A DNA stretch of 64,000 nt, taken from NCBI GenBank assembly GCA_904420005.1, contig CAJFTT010000021.1:22538-86537 (forward strand). The letters are read 5' to 3'. Under the pieces are notes generated by a model. That model made no database searches. It had not been told where the DNA came from and saw only the letters and a list, made by a program, of their open reading frames with translations. The stretch is from Candidatus Tabaqchalia intestinavium. Its GTDB lineage: Bacteria; Bacillota; Clostridia; Oscillospirales; CAJFTT01. This document shows positions 1 to 8,271 of the stretch, piece by piece. The stretch's first letter is position 1. Each line of letters begins with the position of its first letter. The position numbers were made by a program, and so were the translations under genes.

Positions 1-954
1 GCGCTGCATTTCCTCCAGGACATACCGGTCGCCCACGCCCGTGACCCGGACGGCGATGCCGTTCTCCTTGGCGAAGGCGTAAAAGCCCATATTGGTCATG
101 GTGGTGACAACGGCTGTATCTCCGCGGAGCCGGCCCTGGCGCTTGAGGCGGCGGGCGAACACCGCGATCATACGGTCGCCGTCAATCTCCCGGCCCGCCC
201 GGTCGACGGCCAGGCAGCGGTCGGCATCCCCGTCGAAGGCGACGCCGATGTCGCAGTGCTGCTCGAGCACCGTGCGTTTGAGATTCTCCAGATGGGTCGA
301 GCCGCAGCCGTCGTTGATATTGATACCGTTGGGCTCGTCGCTGACGATGACGGCGTCCGCGCCCAGACGCTGGAATAACGCGCGCGCCGTCGTGGAAGCG
401 GAACCGTTGGCGCAATCGACCGCGACGCGCACGCCGGCCAGTCCCTCCGGGACGGTCGAGGCGAGAAACTCGACATATTTCTCCCGCGCATCTTCCGCCA
501 CCGTGCAGCGGCCCAGCGCCGCGCCGGATACCGGCGGGCCGGCCGGCGTCTCGCCCAGGATGACGGCCTCGATCTCCTCCTCGATGGCGTCGGCCAGCTT
601 GAAGCCCTGGCCGTTAAATATCTTGATGCCGTTATATTCAAAAGGATTGTGCGACGCGGAGATCATGATGCCCGCGTCGGCGTCCAGCTCCCGCACGAGA
701 TACGCCACGGCCGGCGTCGGCACCACGCCCAGCAGCACCACGTCCGCCCCGGCGGAGGTCACGCCGGCGGCCAGCGCATTCTCCAGCATATCGGAAGAAA
801 TGCGCGTATCCTTGCCGATGAGGATCTTCGGCTTTCTGCCGATGTCTCCGGTGAGCACGCAGGCCGCCGCATACCCCACCTTCACCGCCAGCGCGCAGGT
901 AAGCTCGGTGTTCGCCACGCCGCGCACGCCGTCCGTGCCAAATAATTTCCCCAT
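1..954 (-). CDS. glmM: Phosphoglucosamine mutase GlmM, C-terminus beyond the window
   Basis: Converts glucosamine-6-phosphate to glucosamine-1-phosphate in the cytoplasm, feeding UDP-GlcNAc and hence peptidoglycan. The 318 visible codons begin MGKLFGTDGVRG, the typical GlmM N-terminus, and contain the phosphoserine loop ISASHNPF with the reactive Ser near residue 101. The family is about 445 residues, so roughly the last 130 residues, including most of the C-terminal domain, lie beyond position 1. The start is supported by AAAGGTGG about 10 bases upstream. It lies 85 bp downstream of ruvB on the same strand with no obvious terminator between, so co-transcription with ruvCAB is possible. The phospho-sugar mutase superfamily includes ManB/PGM, but this N-terminus and the absence of an insertion point to GlmM. 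Confidence 0.95.
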   Translation of the reverse strand, partial: MGKLFGTDGVRGVANTELTCALAVKVGYAAACVLTGDIGRKPKILIGKDTRISSDMLENALAAGVTSAGADVVLLGVVPTPAVAYLVRELDADAGIMISASHNPFEYNGIKIFNGQGFKLADAIEEEIEAVILGETPAGPPVSGAALGRCTVAEDAREKYVEFLASTVPEGLAGVRVAVDCANGSASTTARALFQRLGADAVIVSDEPNGININDGCGSTHLENLKRTVLEQHCDIGVAFDGDADRCLAVDRAGREIDGDRMIAVFARRLKRQGRLRGDTAVVTTMTNMGFYAFAKENGIAVRVTGVGDRYVLEEMQR

Positions 955-1039
955 GGATCATCGTCCACCTTTCACAAAATTCAATCTGGAAAAGCCCCGG
1001 CCGGCGCGCCGATCGCACGGGCGCCAGTCCCCGCCGCGT

Positions 1040-2095
1040 TCATTCAAACAGCGTCGGCTGCTCGGCCGCGCCCTCCGGCGGCGTCATGCCGAGATGGTCA
1101 TACGCCAGCCGCGTCACGCACCGGCCGCGCGGCGTACGCGTGAGATAGCCGATCTGCATCAGGTACGGCTCATAGACGTCCTCAATGGTCACCGCTTCTT
1201 CCCCCACGGCCGCCGCCAGCGTCTCGATACCGACCGGGCCGCCGCCGTAATTGGTGATGATGGTCTTGAGCATGCGGCGGTCGATATTGTCCAGCCCCAT
1301 CGCGTCGATACCCAGCCGATCCAGCGCCGTGAACGCGATGTCGCGCTCGACGACGCCGTCGCCCAGCACCTGCGCAAAATCGCGCACCCGGCGCAGCAGC
1401 CGGTTGGCGATGCGCGGCGTACCGCGGGAACGGGACGCGATGGCCGCCGCGCCGTCCGGCGAAATCTCGATGCCGAGGATGCCCGCGCTGCGCAGGATGA
1501 TGGAAGCCAGTTCCTGCGGCGTATACAGCTCCAGCCGCAGCTGCACGCCGAAGCGGTCGCGCAGCGGGGAGGAAATCTGCCCGGCCCGCGTCGTCGCGCC
1601 GATGAGCGTGAATTTCGGCAGGTTGAGGTGATAAGCCGCGGCCCCCATGCCCTTGCCGGTGATGATGTCGATGGAGAAATCCTCCATCGCAGGATACAGC
1701 ACTTCCTCCACGGTGCGGGCCAGGCGGTGGATCTCGTCGATGAACAGGATATCGTTGGGTTCCAGCTGCGTCAGCAGCGACGCAAGGTCGCCCGGCCGCT
1801 CGATCGCAGGGCCGGAAGTGATGCGGATCTTGACGCCCATCTCGTTGGCGATGACGCCGGCGAGCGTGGTTTTGCCGAGGCCCGGCGGGCCGTAAAGCAG
1901 CACATGGTCCATCGCCTCGCCGCGCTGCCTGGCCGCCTGGATGAAGATCTTCAGATTTTCCTTCGCGCCGCTCTGCCCGATATACTCCTCGATGGTCTGC
2001 GGGCGCAGCGACAGCTCGTTGTCCGCGTCGAGCGGGTTATATTCCGGCGCCACGATCCGGTTCTCGAAATCCGACTCAAATTCCAATCGTTTCAT
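1040..2095 (-). CDS. ruvB: Holliday junction branch migration ATPase RuvB
   Basis: Hexameric AAA+ motor that drives branch migration of Holliday junctions together with RuvA. The 351 residues match the usual family length (about 335-350). Visible motifs are Walker [10 protein letters not shown] (about residues 69-77), Walker B FIDEIH (about 118-123), the sensor stretch GATTRAG, and the C-terminal winged-helix region ending TPRGR. It is the third gene of ruvC-ruvA-ruvB. The start ATG is preceded by two overlapping purine-rich stretches, GGAGG at 8 bases and AGGAGG directly abutting the ATG; the first gives normal spacing. A TTG three codons in would fit the second, so the exact start carries slight doubt. 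Confidence 0.97.
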   Translation of the reverse strand: MKRLEFESDFENRIVAPEYNPLDADNELSLRPQTIEEYIGQSGAKENLKIFIQAARQRGEAMDHVLLYGPPGLGKTTLAGVIANEMGVKIRITSGPAIERPGDLASLLTQLEPNDILFIDEIHRLARTVEEVLYPAMEDFSIDIITGKGMGAAAYHLNLPKFTLIGATTRAGQISSPLRDRFGVQLRLELYTPQELASIILRSAGILGIEISPDGAAAIASRSRGTPRIANRLLRRVRDFAQVLGDGVVERDIAFTALDRLGIDAMGLDNIDRRMLKTIITNYGGGPVGIETLAAAVGEEAVTIEDVYEPYLMQIGYLTRTPRGRCVTRLAYDHLGMTPPEGAAEQPTLFE

Positions 2096-2182
2096 CCTCC
2101 TGCCCTCCGCCCCGCCGCCAAGGCGGCGCGGAAACGCTCTTCTTTATTGTATGCCGGCGCGGGACAAACGGCTCCGTCCGGC

Positions 2183-2770
2183 TCATTTGGACAGCAGCTT
2201 GAGCGCCGCGGTGATGATCTGCTCGACGCTCTCGCACCCGGCGCAGCGGCCCGCCGCCGACGCCGCCTCCGTTTTCGTGAAGCCGAGCGCCGTGAGCGCC
2301 TGCACCGCGTCCTCCACCATGGAGACGTCCACCGGCGCCGCCGCGTTGCCCACCGCGGCGACAGGCGAAGCGGCGAGCTTGTCCTTCAATTCCAAAATAA
2401 TGCGCTGCGCCGTCTTGGCCCCCACGCCTGAGACGCGGGTGAGCGCACGGGCGTCCCCCGCCGCGACGGTCATCGCCAGCTGCGCCGGCGTCAGGTCGGA
2501 GAGGATCGCCAGCGCCATCTTCGGCCCGACGCCCGAAACCGCCAGAATCTTCCGGAAGCAATCGAGCTCCTCCTTCTCCGCGAAGCCGAACAAATCCAGC
2601 GCGTCCTCCCGGACATTCAGGTGCGTATACAGCGTCGTCTGCTGTCCTATCTGCCCCATGGTGCGCAGCGTATGCATGGTGGTGAGGCATTTGAACGCCA
2701 CGCCGCCGCAGCTGACGACGGCCATGCCCGGCTCCGAGGCGACATAGGTTCCCGTTAGGCTATAAAACAT
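2183..2770 (-). CDS. ruvA: Holliday junction DNA-binding protein RuvA
   Basis: Tetrameric junction-binding partner of RuvB. The 195-residue protein starts MFYSLTGTYV, as is typical for the OB-fold N-terminal domain, and carries the helix-hairpin-helix stretches VSGVGPKMAL and VSGVGAKTAQRI in the central domain, followed by a flexible linker rich in Ala/Val and a small C-terminal RuvB-binding domain (LGFTKTEA). GAGGGAG lies about 5 bases before the ATG. The ruvC stop is only 10 bp upstream and ruvB begins 88 bp downstream, so the three form an operon. Confidence 0.97.
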   Translation of the reverse strand: MFYSLTGTYVASEPGMAVVSCGGVAFKCLTTMHTLRTMGQIGQQTTLYTHLNVREDALDLFGFAEKEELDCFRKILAVSGVGPKMALAILSDLTPAQLAMTVAAGDARALTRVSGVGAKTAQRIILELKDKLAASPVAAVGNAAAPVDVSMVEDAVQALTALGFTKTEAASAAGRCAGCESVEQIITAALKLLSK

Positions 2771-2780
2771 CCTGGCTCCC

Positions 2781-3293
2781 TCATTTTCTCGTAATGGTCT
2801 GAATCACTCTCGCGGACGCGGCGTTGCGCCGCAGGTTCGCGTGGCAGATGGCGATGGCGAGCGCGTCGGCGGCGTCGTCGGGCCGCGGAATTTTCTCCAG
2901 CGCGAGCAGGCGGCGCGTCATTTCCATGACCTGCTTCTTCTCCGCCCGGCCGTACCCGCACACGCCCTGCTTGACCTGCAGGGGCGTATATTCAAACACC
3001 GGCAGCCCTGCCCGCTCGGCCGCGAGCAGCACGACGCCGCGCCCCTGCCCCACGGCGATGGCCGTAGTGGAGTTGGTGTTGAAAAACAGCTCCTCGATCG
3101 CCATTTCATCGATGGGATACCGCGCCATCACCGCGCTGATCTGCTCATAAATCTGATTGAGCCGGGCCGGCATCCGCTCTCCCGCCTGCGTGGTCGCGGC
3201 GCCATATTCCAGCATGGAGAAGCGGTTGCCCTCCACGCGCACGACGCCATACCCCACGATGGCATAGCCCGGGTCGATCCCCAGAAAAATCAT
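2781..3293 (-). CDS. ruvC: Crossover junction endodeoxyribonuclease RuvC
   Basis: Cuts Holliday junctions symmetrically after RuvAB branch migration. The RNase H-like fold starts with the catalytic segment MIFLGIDPG (first acidic residue Asp7), followed by the conserved AIEELFF with its catalytic Glu, and ends with DDAADALAIAICH holding the last catalytic Asp residues. The start is placed at the ATG giving 170 residues, the usual family length. An in-frame ATG eight codons earlier adds a tail absent from the family, and GGGAG lies about 10 bases ahead of the chosen start. First gene of the ruvCAB operon, about 180 bp downstream of a sigma-A-like promoter. Confidence 0.96.
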   Translation of the reverse strand: MIFLGIDPGYAIVGYGVVRVEGNRFSMLEYGAATTQAGERMPARLNQIYEQISAVMARYPIDEMAIEELFFNTNSTTAIAVGQGRGVVLLAAERAGLPVFEYTPLQVKQGVCGYGRAEKKQVMEMTRRLLALEKIPRPDDAADALAIAICHANLRRNAASARVIQTITRK

Positions 3294-3475
3294 CTCTGCT
3301 CTTCTCCCGTTTTGCATTTCCTTGCGACTCGCAAGCTGCCGGCCCCTTTCCGCCCAGGCCGCGCTGCCGCCGCCCGCTGAAATCCCGGCGAATTCGACTC
3401 TTCTTCTCGCCGGCTGCGTGCCCGCCCGTCGCGGCCGGCGCGCCTCTCCGCCGCTTCCAAAGGAATGTTCTTATT

Positions 3476-3504
3476 ATTATAGCATGTCCCGCACCCCTGC
3501 GCAA
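3476..3504 (-). promoter_or_regulatory. Predicted sigma-A promoter of ruvCAB
   Basis: On the minus strand TTGCGC and a perfect TATAAT are separated by exactly 17 bases. The -10 is consensus and the -35 matches 4 of 6. It points at ruvC, about 180 nt downstream. No LexA-type box was recognised next to it. Confidence 0.6.
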
Positions 3505-3657
3505 GGCCGGGAAGCGAGTTTCCGCCCCGTCGGCGCATCCGCCCGGCAAGGAAAAAACGGGCGCTCCCGCGAACGTGCCTGGCACCGGCTTTCCTTTCAT
3601 CGCGTTGCAAATCCGCCGCAATTTCGACTATGTTCCACGGTGCGCCACCCGCCTTGC
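3505..3657. other. Gene-free spacer between ruv promoter and upstream terminator
   Basis: Together with its neighbours this forms a gene-free gap from 3294 to 3955. It holds the ruv promoter (3476-3504) and a minus-strand terminator (3658-3694). I see no ORF with a ribosome binding site in the remainder, including 3695-3955 next to the discoidin-domain gene. Confidence 0.6.
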
Positions 3658-3694
3658 AAAAAACTCCCGTATGTTCGGAGGAACATACGGGAGT
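3658..3694 (-). terminator. Rho-independent terminator of the discoidin-domain gene
   Basis: A perfect 14-bp inverted repeat (3663-3676 with 3681-3694, stem strand ACTCCCGTATGTTC) closes a 4-base loop and is followed on the minus strand by six T residues. It faces transcription coming from the gene at 3956-4804, about 260 nt upstream, and insulates the ruv promoter. Confidence 0.85.
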
Positions 3695-3955
3695 GATAAT
3701 GCTTGTGTGCATTCGTCTGAGTTTTGGCTCTGCAGGACAACGAAACCACAACATGGCACACCCTGATTTCTATGTCCTTTGTTCAAGCCAGCGCATGGCG
3801 TCTCCGCCATTTCGCGGCAACAGTCCGCATCCCTTGCAGGAGCCTCGCCTACCGGACGGCACGATCACTTGCATTTTTTGCACTTGTCAAGTCTTTGCCC
3901 CGCGCACAGGCAGGCCAAGCAGAAACATTGCTTCGCGTTTCATGCCCCGCGCAGC

Positions 3956-4804
3956 TTATTTCTTATTCTTCTTGACAATAACCACGATCACAACAACCAC
4001 AACGGCCGCCACGATCACGCCGATCACGATGGGCAAAACGATGTTGCCCCCGTCGCTGTCCGCCGCCTGGGAAGAGGTTGCTGCCGTCGCGCGGCTGGAA
4101 GTCGTCGTCGTTCTCGACGAGGTCGCGCTGGTGGAAGAGGTCTCTTCCTCGCTCGCCGCCTCGGAGGAGGTCTCCGGCTCGGAAGCCGTCGAGCTCACCG
4201 GACCCTCGAAATCCGGGTTGGCTTCGCCCGTCGTGTCATACACCGCAAACTCACGGATCGTCTGATTGGCCTTCAGATCGATGCAGGGCTTGAGGAGCAG
4301 GACGCGAACATACTGCGCCGTCACCGGCTCAGAGAAGGTGATGGTATCGACCGTGTTGTCAGCCACCTTCTGCCATTCCGCTGTGAACTCGGCGAACTGA
4401 TAATTCGCGTTCTCCGCGTCGGTCCACGTTTCTCCGTCGTCGGAAACCTGAATCTTGTAACCAGATTCGTCGCCGGCCGGGCGGTCCACGCTGAAGGTAA
4501 TCTCAATCTGGTCAAACGTCACTTCCATACCGAAATCGACGCCAAGATAGACTTCATTCTGGAAAGTTTTATCGCTATCGTTGAGCGTAACCGTATCCTG
4601 CGCCGCGGTCCACATGGTGGACGTGCTGCCATCGAGCGCATTCGACGCCGCTCTCGAGGAACCGTCGTCCCCCTGCGGCAGGTCGCCGGAGCTGATCCCG
4701 GTCATGCCGAGCGCAAGGTTCGTGTCCGCATCCGCAGCAAACGCAGTCGTCCCCATCGCCAGGACAAGCGACAGAGAGCACAACATTGCCAGTGCTTTTT
4801 TCAT
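3956..4804 (-). CDS. Secreted F5/8 type C (discoidin-like) domain protein with C-terminal membrane anchor
   Basis: A 282-residue exported protein. Residues 1-23 form a Sec signal peptide (MKKALAMLCSLSLVLAMG, cleavage after AFA). Residues about 28-195 look like a galactose-binding/discoidin fold: NLALGM near the start, ASNALDGSTSTMW, then VYLGVDFGMEVTFDQIEI and YVRVLLL. A Ser/Thr/Glu-rich linker follows (about 205-250), then a hydrophobic anchor (IVLPIVIGVIVAAVVVVVIV) ending in KKNKK. Such domains usually bind carbohydrate, so a cell-surface glycan-binding role is inferred; no catalytic domain is present. The gene is monocistronic, with a consensus promoter upstream, a strong terminator downstream and GGGAGG before the ATG, which suggests strong independent expression. 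Confidence 0.8.
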   Translation of the reverse strand: MKKALAMLCSLSLVLAMGTTAFAADADTNLALGMTGISSGDLPQGDDGSSRAASNALDGSTSTMWTAAQDTVTLNDSDKTFQNEVYLGVDFGMEVTFDQIEITFSVDRPAGDESGYKIQVSDDGETWTDAENANYQFAEFTAEWQKVADNTVDTITFSEPVTAQYVRVLLLKPCIDLKANQTIREFAVYDTTGEANPDFEGPVSSTASEPETSSEAASEEETSSTSATSSRTTTTSSRATAATSSQAADSDGGNIVLPIVIGVIVAAVVVVVIVVIVKKNKK

Positions 4805-4843
4805 TTTAACTTCCTCCCACTTGTTTTATACAAATTTGACTAC

Positions 4844-4872
4844 AGTATAGCAGCAGCACCTGCGTTTGTCAA
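4844..4872 (-). promoter_or_regulatory. Predicted strong sigma-A promoter of the discoidin-domain gene
   Basis: Minus strand TTGACA, 17 bases, TATACT: a perfect -35 and a 5/6 match -10. The leader is short (about 35 nt) and contains GGGAGG ahead of the ATG at 4804. Confidence 0.85.
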
Positions 4873-5700
4873 TCGTTTTCTCCAAAATTCGCGATAGGCA
4901 TCTGCTTCTTCGCAAAATGCATTTCATAAATAATTTCCATTCTCTTATTCTTCTCTTGTTCAAAGCTGAAAAAATTTACCATTCATATGGAAAAAGCCTT
5001 CAACCGCAGTGCCTGGGCAAAAACGCCCGATCGCAAAGCACAGCCGCATGCCCTCGAGCATGGCGCTTTTCTGCACAATTTCTTCCTTTTCACCGCACAG
5101 GTTCAATCTGTACGTCGCCCGCGCCCGCGCCAGAAGCTCGCAAAGCAAAAGGTCCCGGTTCCTTTTTGTCCCCCCCAAATGAAAGCGTTTTCCGACCGTT
5201 TTGAATAAAAAGGTCGCGCGATGGCTATCCGCTTTCGGGCAGTAGAACAGAGGCGCAAGCGCAACGAATTTGAGTTTATCAGGGCATTAAAAATAAACAT
5301 TAGACACATCGGGAGTTTTTACATCTGAATTTATCGCTAAAATTTCTACCTTCGGTGAACAAGGGGCAATGCGCCCAGCGGCGGCTGGAACGGACGCGGA
5401 CGCGCATTCGGCAGGCGTCCCGTTTTATTAAAACCGGAATGGCGCACTCTGGCGCGCCCGCCGTCCTGCTGCGGTCTTGTTCGCGCCCCTTCCACCGCTG
5501 GGGCCATAGGGTTTTTCGGGTGGAAAACGGGCATAGATCCCGCCGACGCGGCGGCCGGGCGCTCGCCCGCGAGCGAGGAAAACACGCAGCCATGCTCGCG
5601 CATTTTCCGTTTCAAGCGGTGCACTCGCCCACGGGCGAGGAAAACACAGCCGACTGTCTGTTTGGCATCACAAAAACCGCGTTCTCTTTTGTCCGCCAAG
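4873..5700. other. Gene-free stretch with GC-rich repeat element (copy A)
   Basis: No ORF here has both a ribosome binding site and recognisable protein features. Positions 4873-5350 are mixed composition. Positions 5353-5660 are GC-rich: a box CGGTGAACAAGGGG at 5353-5366 recurs at 63391, and 5460-5585 matches 63441-63571 in opposite orientation. The motif GGAAAAC recurs near 5521, 5577 and 5639, giving a 57-62 bp rhythm. Confidence 0.6.
5460..5585 (-). repeat. Dispersed intergenic element, copy A
   Basis: Read on the minus strand this ~126 bp stretch aligns by eye with 63441-63571 on the plus strand. Shared blocks include GTGTTTTCCTC, CGCCCGGCCGCC, CCCGTTTTCC, CCCGAAAAAC, CTATGGCCCC and CCGCAGCAGGACG in the same order and near-identical spacing. 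Both copies sit in long non-coding gaps. No transposase or terminal inverted repeat is evident. Confidence 0.75.
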
Positions 5701-5707
5701 GGTACAG

Positions 5708-5777
5708 AACCACATGATAATCGCGTGGTTTTCGATATACAAAGAGAGGAGCAATGAAAGTTCATCGCTCCTCTTTT
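5708..5777. repeat. Two-hairpin 3' module, copy A (also at 55270)
   Basis: Contains the hairpin AACCAC...GTGGTT (5708-5730), a linker TTTTC..ATAC.AA, and a second 14-bp stem (5745-5758 with 5761-5774) followed on the plus strand by CTTTTACTCTTATTCA. The same order of hairpin, linker, second hairpin and CTTTTA.TCTTAT.CA is found at 55270-55352, although the second stem has a different sequence there. The conservation outside the stem suggests a mobile or duplicated terminator-like module. On the minus strand it marks the 3' end of the structured RNA starting near 6151. Confidence 0.6.
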
Positions 5778-6152
5778 ACTCTTATTCACTTGTCTGGAGG
5801 GGATTTCCGCCCTCCGCATGTTACTTCTTTGGACCGTCCTCCGACGCTTTGAGTTCCAAACGTCTCATCAAACGTCCCATGAGCAGAGCCTCCTATATTT
5901 CCTCAATATAGAAATCCCTCTTAAAATCAGGCGGGGAATCCACCCTTCGAGGAAAGCATCCCGCTCACACCGCGCCGACTGGTTATTTCCCTGAAAATCA
6001 AACCAACCGTTTCAAACTTGGATCCTTTGGTCAGGCCACCGGTGTGAGCCCGCAAACGCTCTCCATTTCAGAACAGTACACTGGACTCACCCCTTTCTGA
6101 AATTCAATCCTCTGGAAGGCTGCCACTCTGCAGCACCCTTTCCTTGATTGCA
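5740..6152 (-). ncRNA. Candidate structured leader or non-coding RNA with an internal small ORF
   Basis: A consensus promoter at 6158-6186 starts a minus-strand transcript near 6151 that runs into hairpins at 5745-5774. The first ~270 nt contain several paired elements visible by eye: CAATC/GATTG enclosing a GGAA..AGG..GCTGC hairpin, ATTTCAGAA pairing with TTCTGAAAT, a long-range GCTCACACC/GGTGTGAGC pairing about 80 nt apart, and CTATATT/AATATAG immediately before AGGAGG. A 19-codon ORF follows. Composition is less GC-rich than the surroundings. It could be a known structured RNA class that I cannot name with certainty (a raiA-type motif is one possibility to test), or a cis-regulator of the small ORF. 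Confidence 0.6.
5821..5880 (-). CDS. 19-residue basic small protein downstream of structured RNA
   Basis: The frame reads MGRLMRRLELKASEDGPKK then TAA, with AGGAGG 8 bases before the ATG, the best ribosome binding site geometry in the region. The RBS directly follows a 7-bp hairpin (CTATATT/AATATAG), so translation could be controlled by RNA folding. The N-terminal half is cationic and amphipathic, the C-terminal half charged. No similarity is recognised. It is the only ORF in a promoter-to-hairpin transcript of about 400 nt. It could be a genuine microprotein, a leader peptide or a chance ORF. Confidence 0.5.
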   Translation of the reverse strand: MGRLMRRLELKASEDGPKK

Positions 6153-6157
6153 TCTAC

Positions 6158-6186
6158 AGTTTAGCATGCTTTTTCGTGTTTGTCAA
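6158..6186 (-). promoter_or_regulatory. Predicted sigma-A promoter of the structured RNA
   Basis: Minus strand TTGACA, 17 bases, TAAACT. The perfect -35 and correct spacing give a transcript starting near 6151 that cannot serve any annotated long gene. It therefore defines the RNA/small ORF unit at 5740-6152. Confidence 0.8.
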
Positions 6187-6283
6187 TAGTTTTCACTATA
6201 ATTTATGCAAAAAATTTGAAAAATGTTCCAATCGCTGCCAAGCTGCAAACGAAATTCCTCCCTCCGCCCTGGCAGGCGATCTA

Positions 6284-8119
6284 TCACGCCGCCTGGGAAG
6301 CCGCCGCGCCCGACGCCTGCTGCACATAATTCTCGACCTGCTGCCGCAGGATGGCGAAGCTCGTCGGGCCCGTGCGCAAAACCGCCTCATGGAATGCCGT
6401 GAGGTCAAACGCATCGCCCAGCGCGAGCTCCGTCTCGGTCCGCAGATCCTGAAGATAAAGCCCGTTGAGGAAATAGGTCAGATAATTCCCCGGCGTTTCC
6501 AGATTCAGCGCATATTGCGCGTCAATCGTTTCATCATCCAGGGACGGATTCAAATTCTCCCGCAGGAACCGCGCGAATTCGTCGCGCGTCCAGCCGTCAT
6601 AATGCAGCCCGATATCGGCCAGGCAGAGGCAGCACCCCGTGATCGCGGTATTAAGCGCCATAAGCTGCGCGGGCGCCTGATCCTCCACATCCGCATAGCG
6701 CCAGCTGTTGAATTCCACATATTCCGCCCAGCCCTCCGTATAGCCCTGCACGTCCAGCAGATACCGCACCGTGGGCAGCTCCAGCGAGCTGAAGTAGGCG
6801 TTTTGATACATATGCCCCGGATACCCCTCATGCGCGATCGTGGGGAACAGGCTCTGCGAATATTCGCCGTTGATATAGATCACTTCCGGCTCGCTTGGCT
6901 GTTTGTCGATCTTGGCGCTGAGATACGCGGCCGGGGAAAAATTATCCTTCATCGAGTCCGGCACCTGCTGCACCTTATACGTCAGTTCCCCGACCTGCGG
7001 GAAATCCTCCTGCATCCTCTCGCGCAGGTAGTCGAGCGTCTCTTCCACCGACTGGAAGCTGGAATAGCGCACATCCTCGCTGGTCTCGATCTCCATCAGT
7101 TGCGGATTTTCCAGCATCAGCTCCACCATCTGCCGCATATATTCCTCCATCTTGCCTTCGAGATAGGCGCGGATCTCCTCCACGCTGTCATCGATGCCCG
7201 TCTGCTGCCGCAGCAGCGCCTCGTAATATTCCTGGCCGCCCGGCAGCGCCGCGAGGCCGCCTTCCTCCGTTTTGACCTCGATCTTCCCCAGCGCCTCTGC
7301 CAGCGCGCGGTAGGCCGGGACGAGCGAATGGAGCACCAGCTCTTCGTTGCGCTCCTTCATGGACGTTTTTTCTTCCTGTGTGAGGAATTCCGCCGCGTCG
7401 AGCTTGTCGTTCATCGAGTCGATGAGGAACTGATTGTCGCGGGAGGAAAAATTCTCGCACTGCTCGATGACCGCGTCCATGATCCGCTCGCACATGCCCA
7501 CGCCCTGCGCCTGCCGCCGCTCTTCGTTGGCTGCGTAGGACAAAAATGTTTCCTCCGCGGTGCTGAGGATATGGAAATAGGACTCCACATCGGTCTTGTT
7601 CTTGATCGTGAATTCATTGAGCAGAAGCGGCAGCTGCGCCTGGAACCCCAGGAAGCTGCCCAGCGGGTTGTTGGCCAGATCATAATACGGCAGGATCGCC
7701 TGATCCCGCAGCAGCGAGTCCTTCAGAATGTCTTAGGTCAGCTGCTGCGCCTCGGTCAGCGCCTCGCGGTCGAATTCCTCCAGCTCGTCGAGCAGCGCCT
7801 GTGTGAACTGCGCTGCCTCCTCGGCATCCGTTTCGGAAATCGTGGGCAGCGTGAGCACCGTGCGTTCGATCCCGAACTGCGTCTCGTCATAAAACAGGAA
7901 ATTGACATCGAGCGAATCCGCCGGGATCAGCCGCGCAGGCAGCGCCAGCAGAAATTCGTCAAACGCCTGGCTCCCCTTTTTCTCCGCCTGGCCGGCAGAG
8001 GAGACGTTCTCCCCGCTCTGCGTCCCCTGCGGCTGCCCCGTGCAGCCCGCCGACAGCGCCAGGACGGCCGCCAGCAGCAGCGCCAAAAGCCGTTGCTTCC
8101 ATTTCTTTCCCCTATGCAT
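6284..8119 (-). pseudogene. DUF885 family lipoprotein, interrupted by an in-frame TAA
   Basis: Would encode a ~610-residue exported DUF885 protein, a family with an HExxPGH-like zinc motif thought to be metallopeptidase-related. Visible features are a lipoprotein signal (LLALLLAAVLALSAGC, lipobox LSAGC), the DUF885 N-terminal helix region, and HEGYPGH near residue 430. At 7733-7735 the reading frame meets TAA (codon 129) in LT-stop-DIL, where relatives usually have an aromatic residue; the frame continues intact to 6284. It is therefore a single nonsense change (for example TAT or TAC to TAA), not a frameshift. The start at 8119 is chosen because AAGGGAGG lies 7 bases upstream; the ATG two codons earlier is too close. 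A sequencing error or translational restart cannot be excluded. Confidence 0.8.
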
Positions 8120-8271
8120 TCCCATACCTCCCTTATATCGTGGCGAGGCGCTCTGTCCTCGCCCGGTTCGCGAAATTCCCGCCCTCCGCCGGAGGGGGCG
8201 CACGCCGGCAGCTCGTCGCTGCAGGCGCCGCCTCCGTTTCATTGCATTATCTTATTGCATTCCGGTCCGGT

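Noticed and set aside
4960-5309. Short minus-strand ORFs in the gap upstream of the discoidin-domain gene
   Set aside because: No RBS at suitable spacing, unusual codon use, and no recognisable protein sequence.
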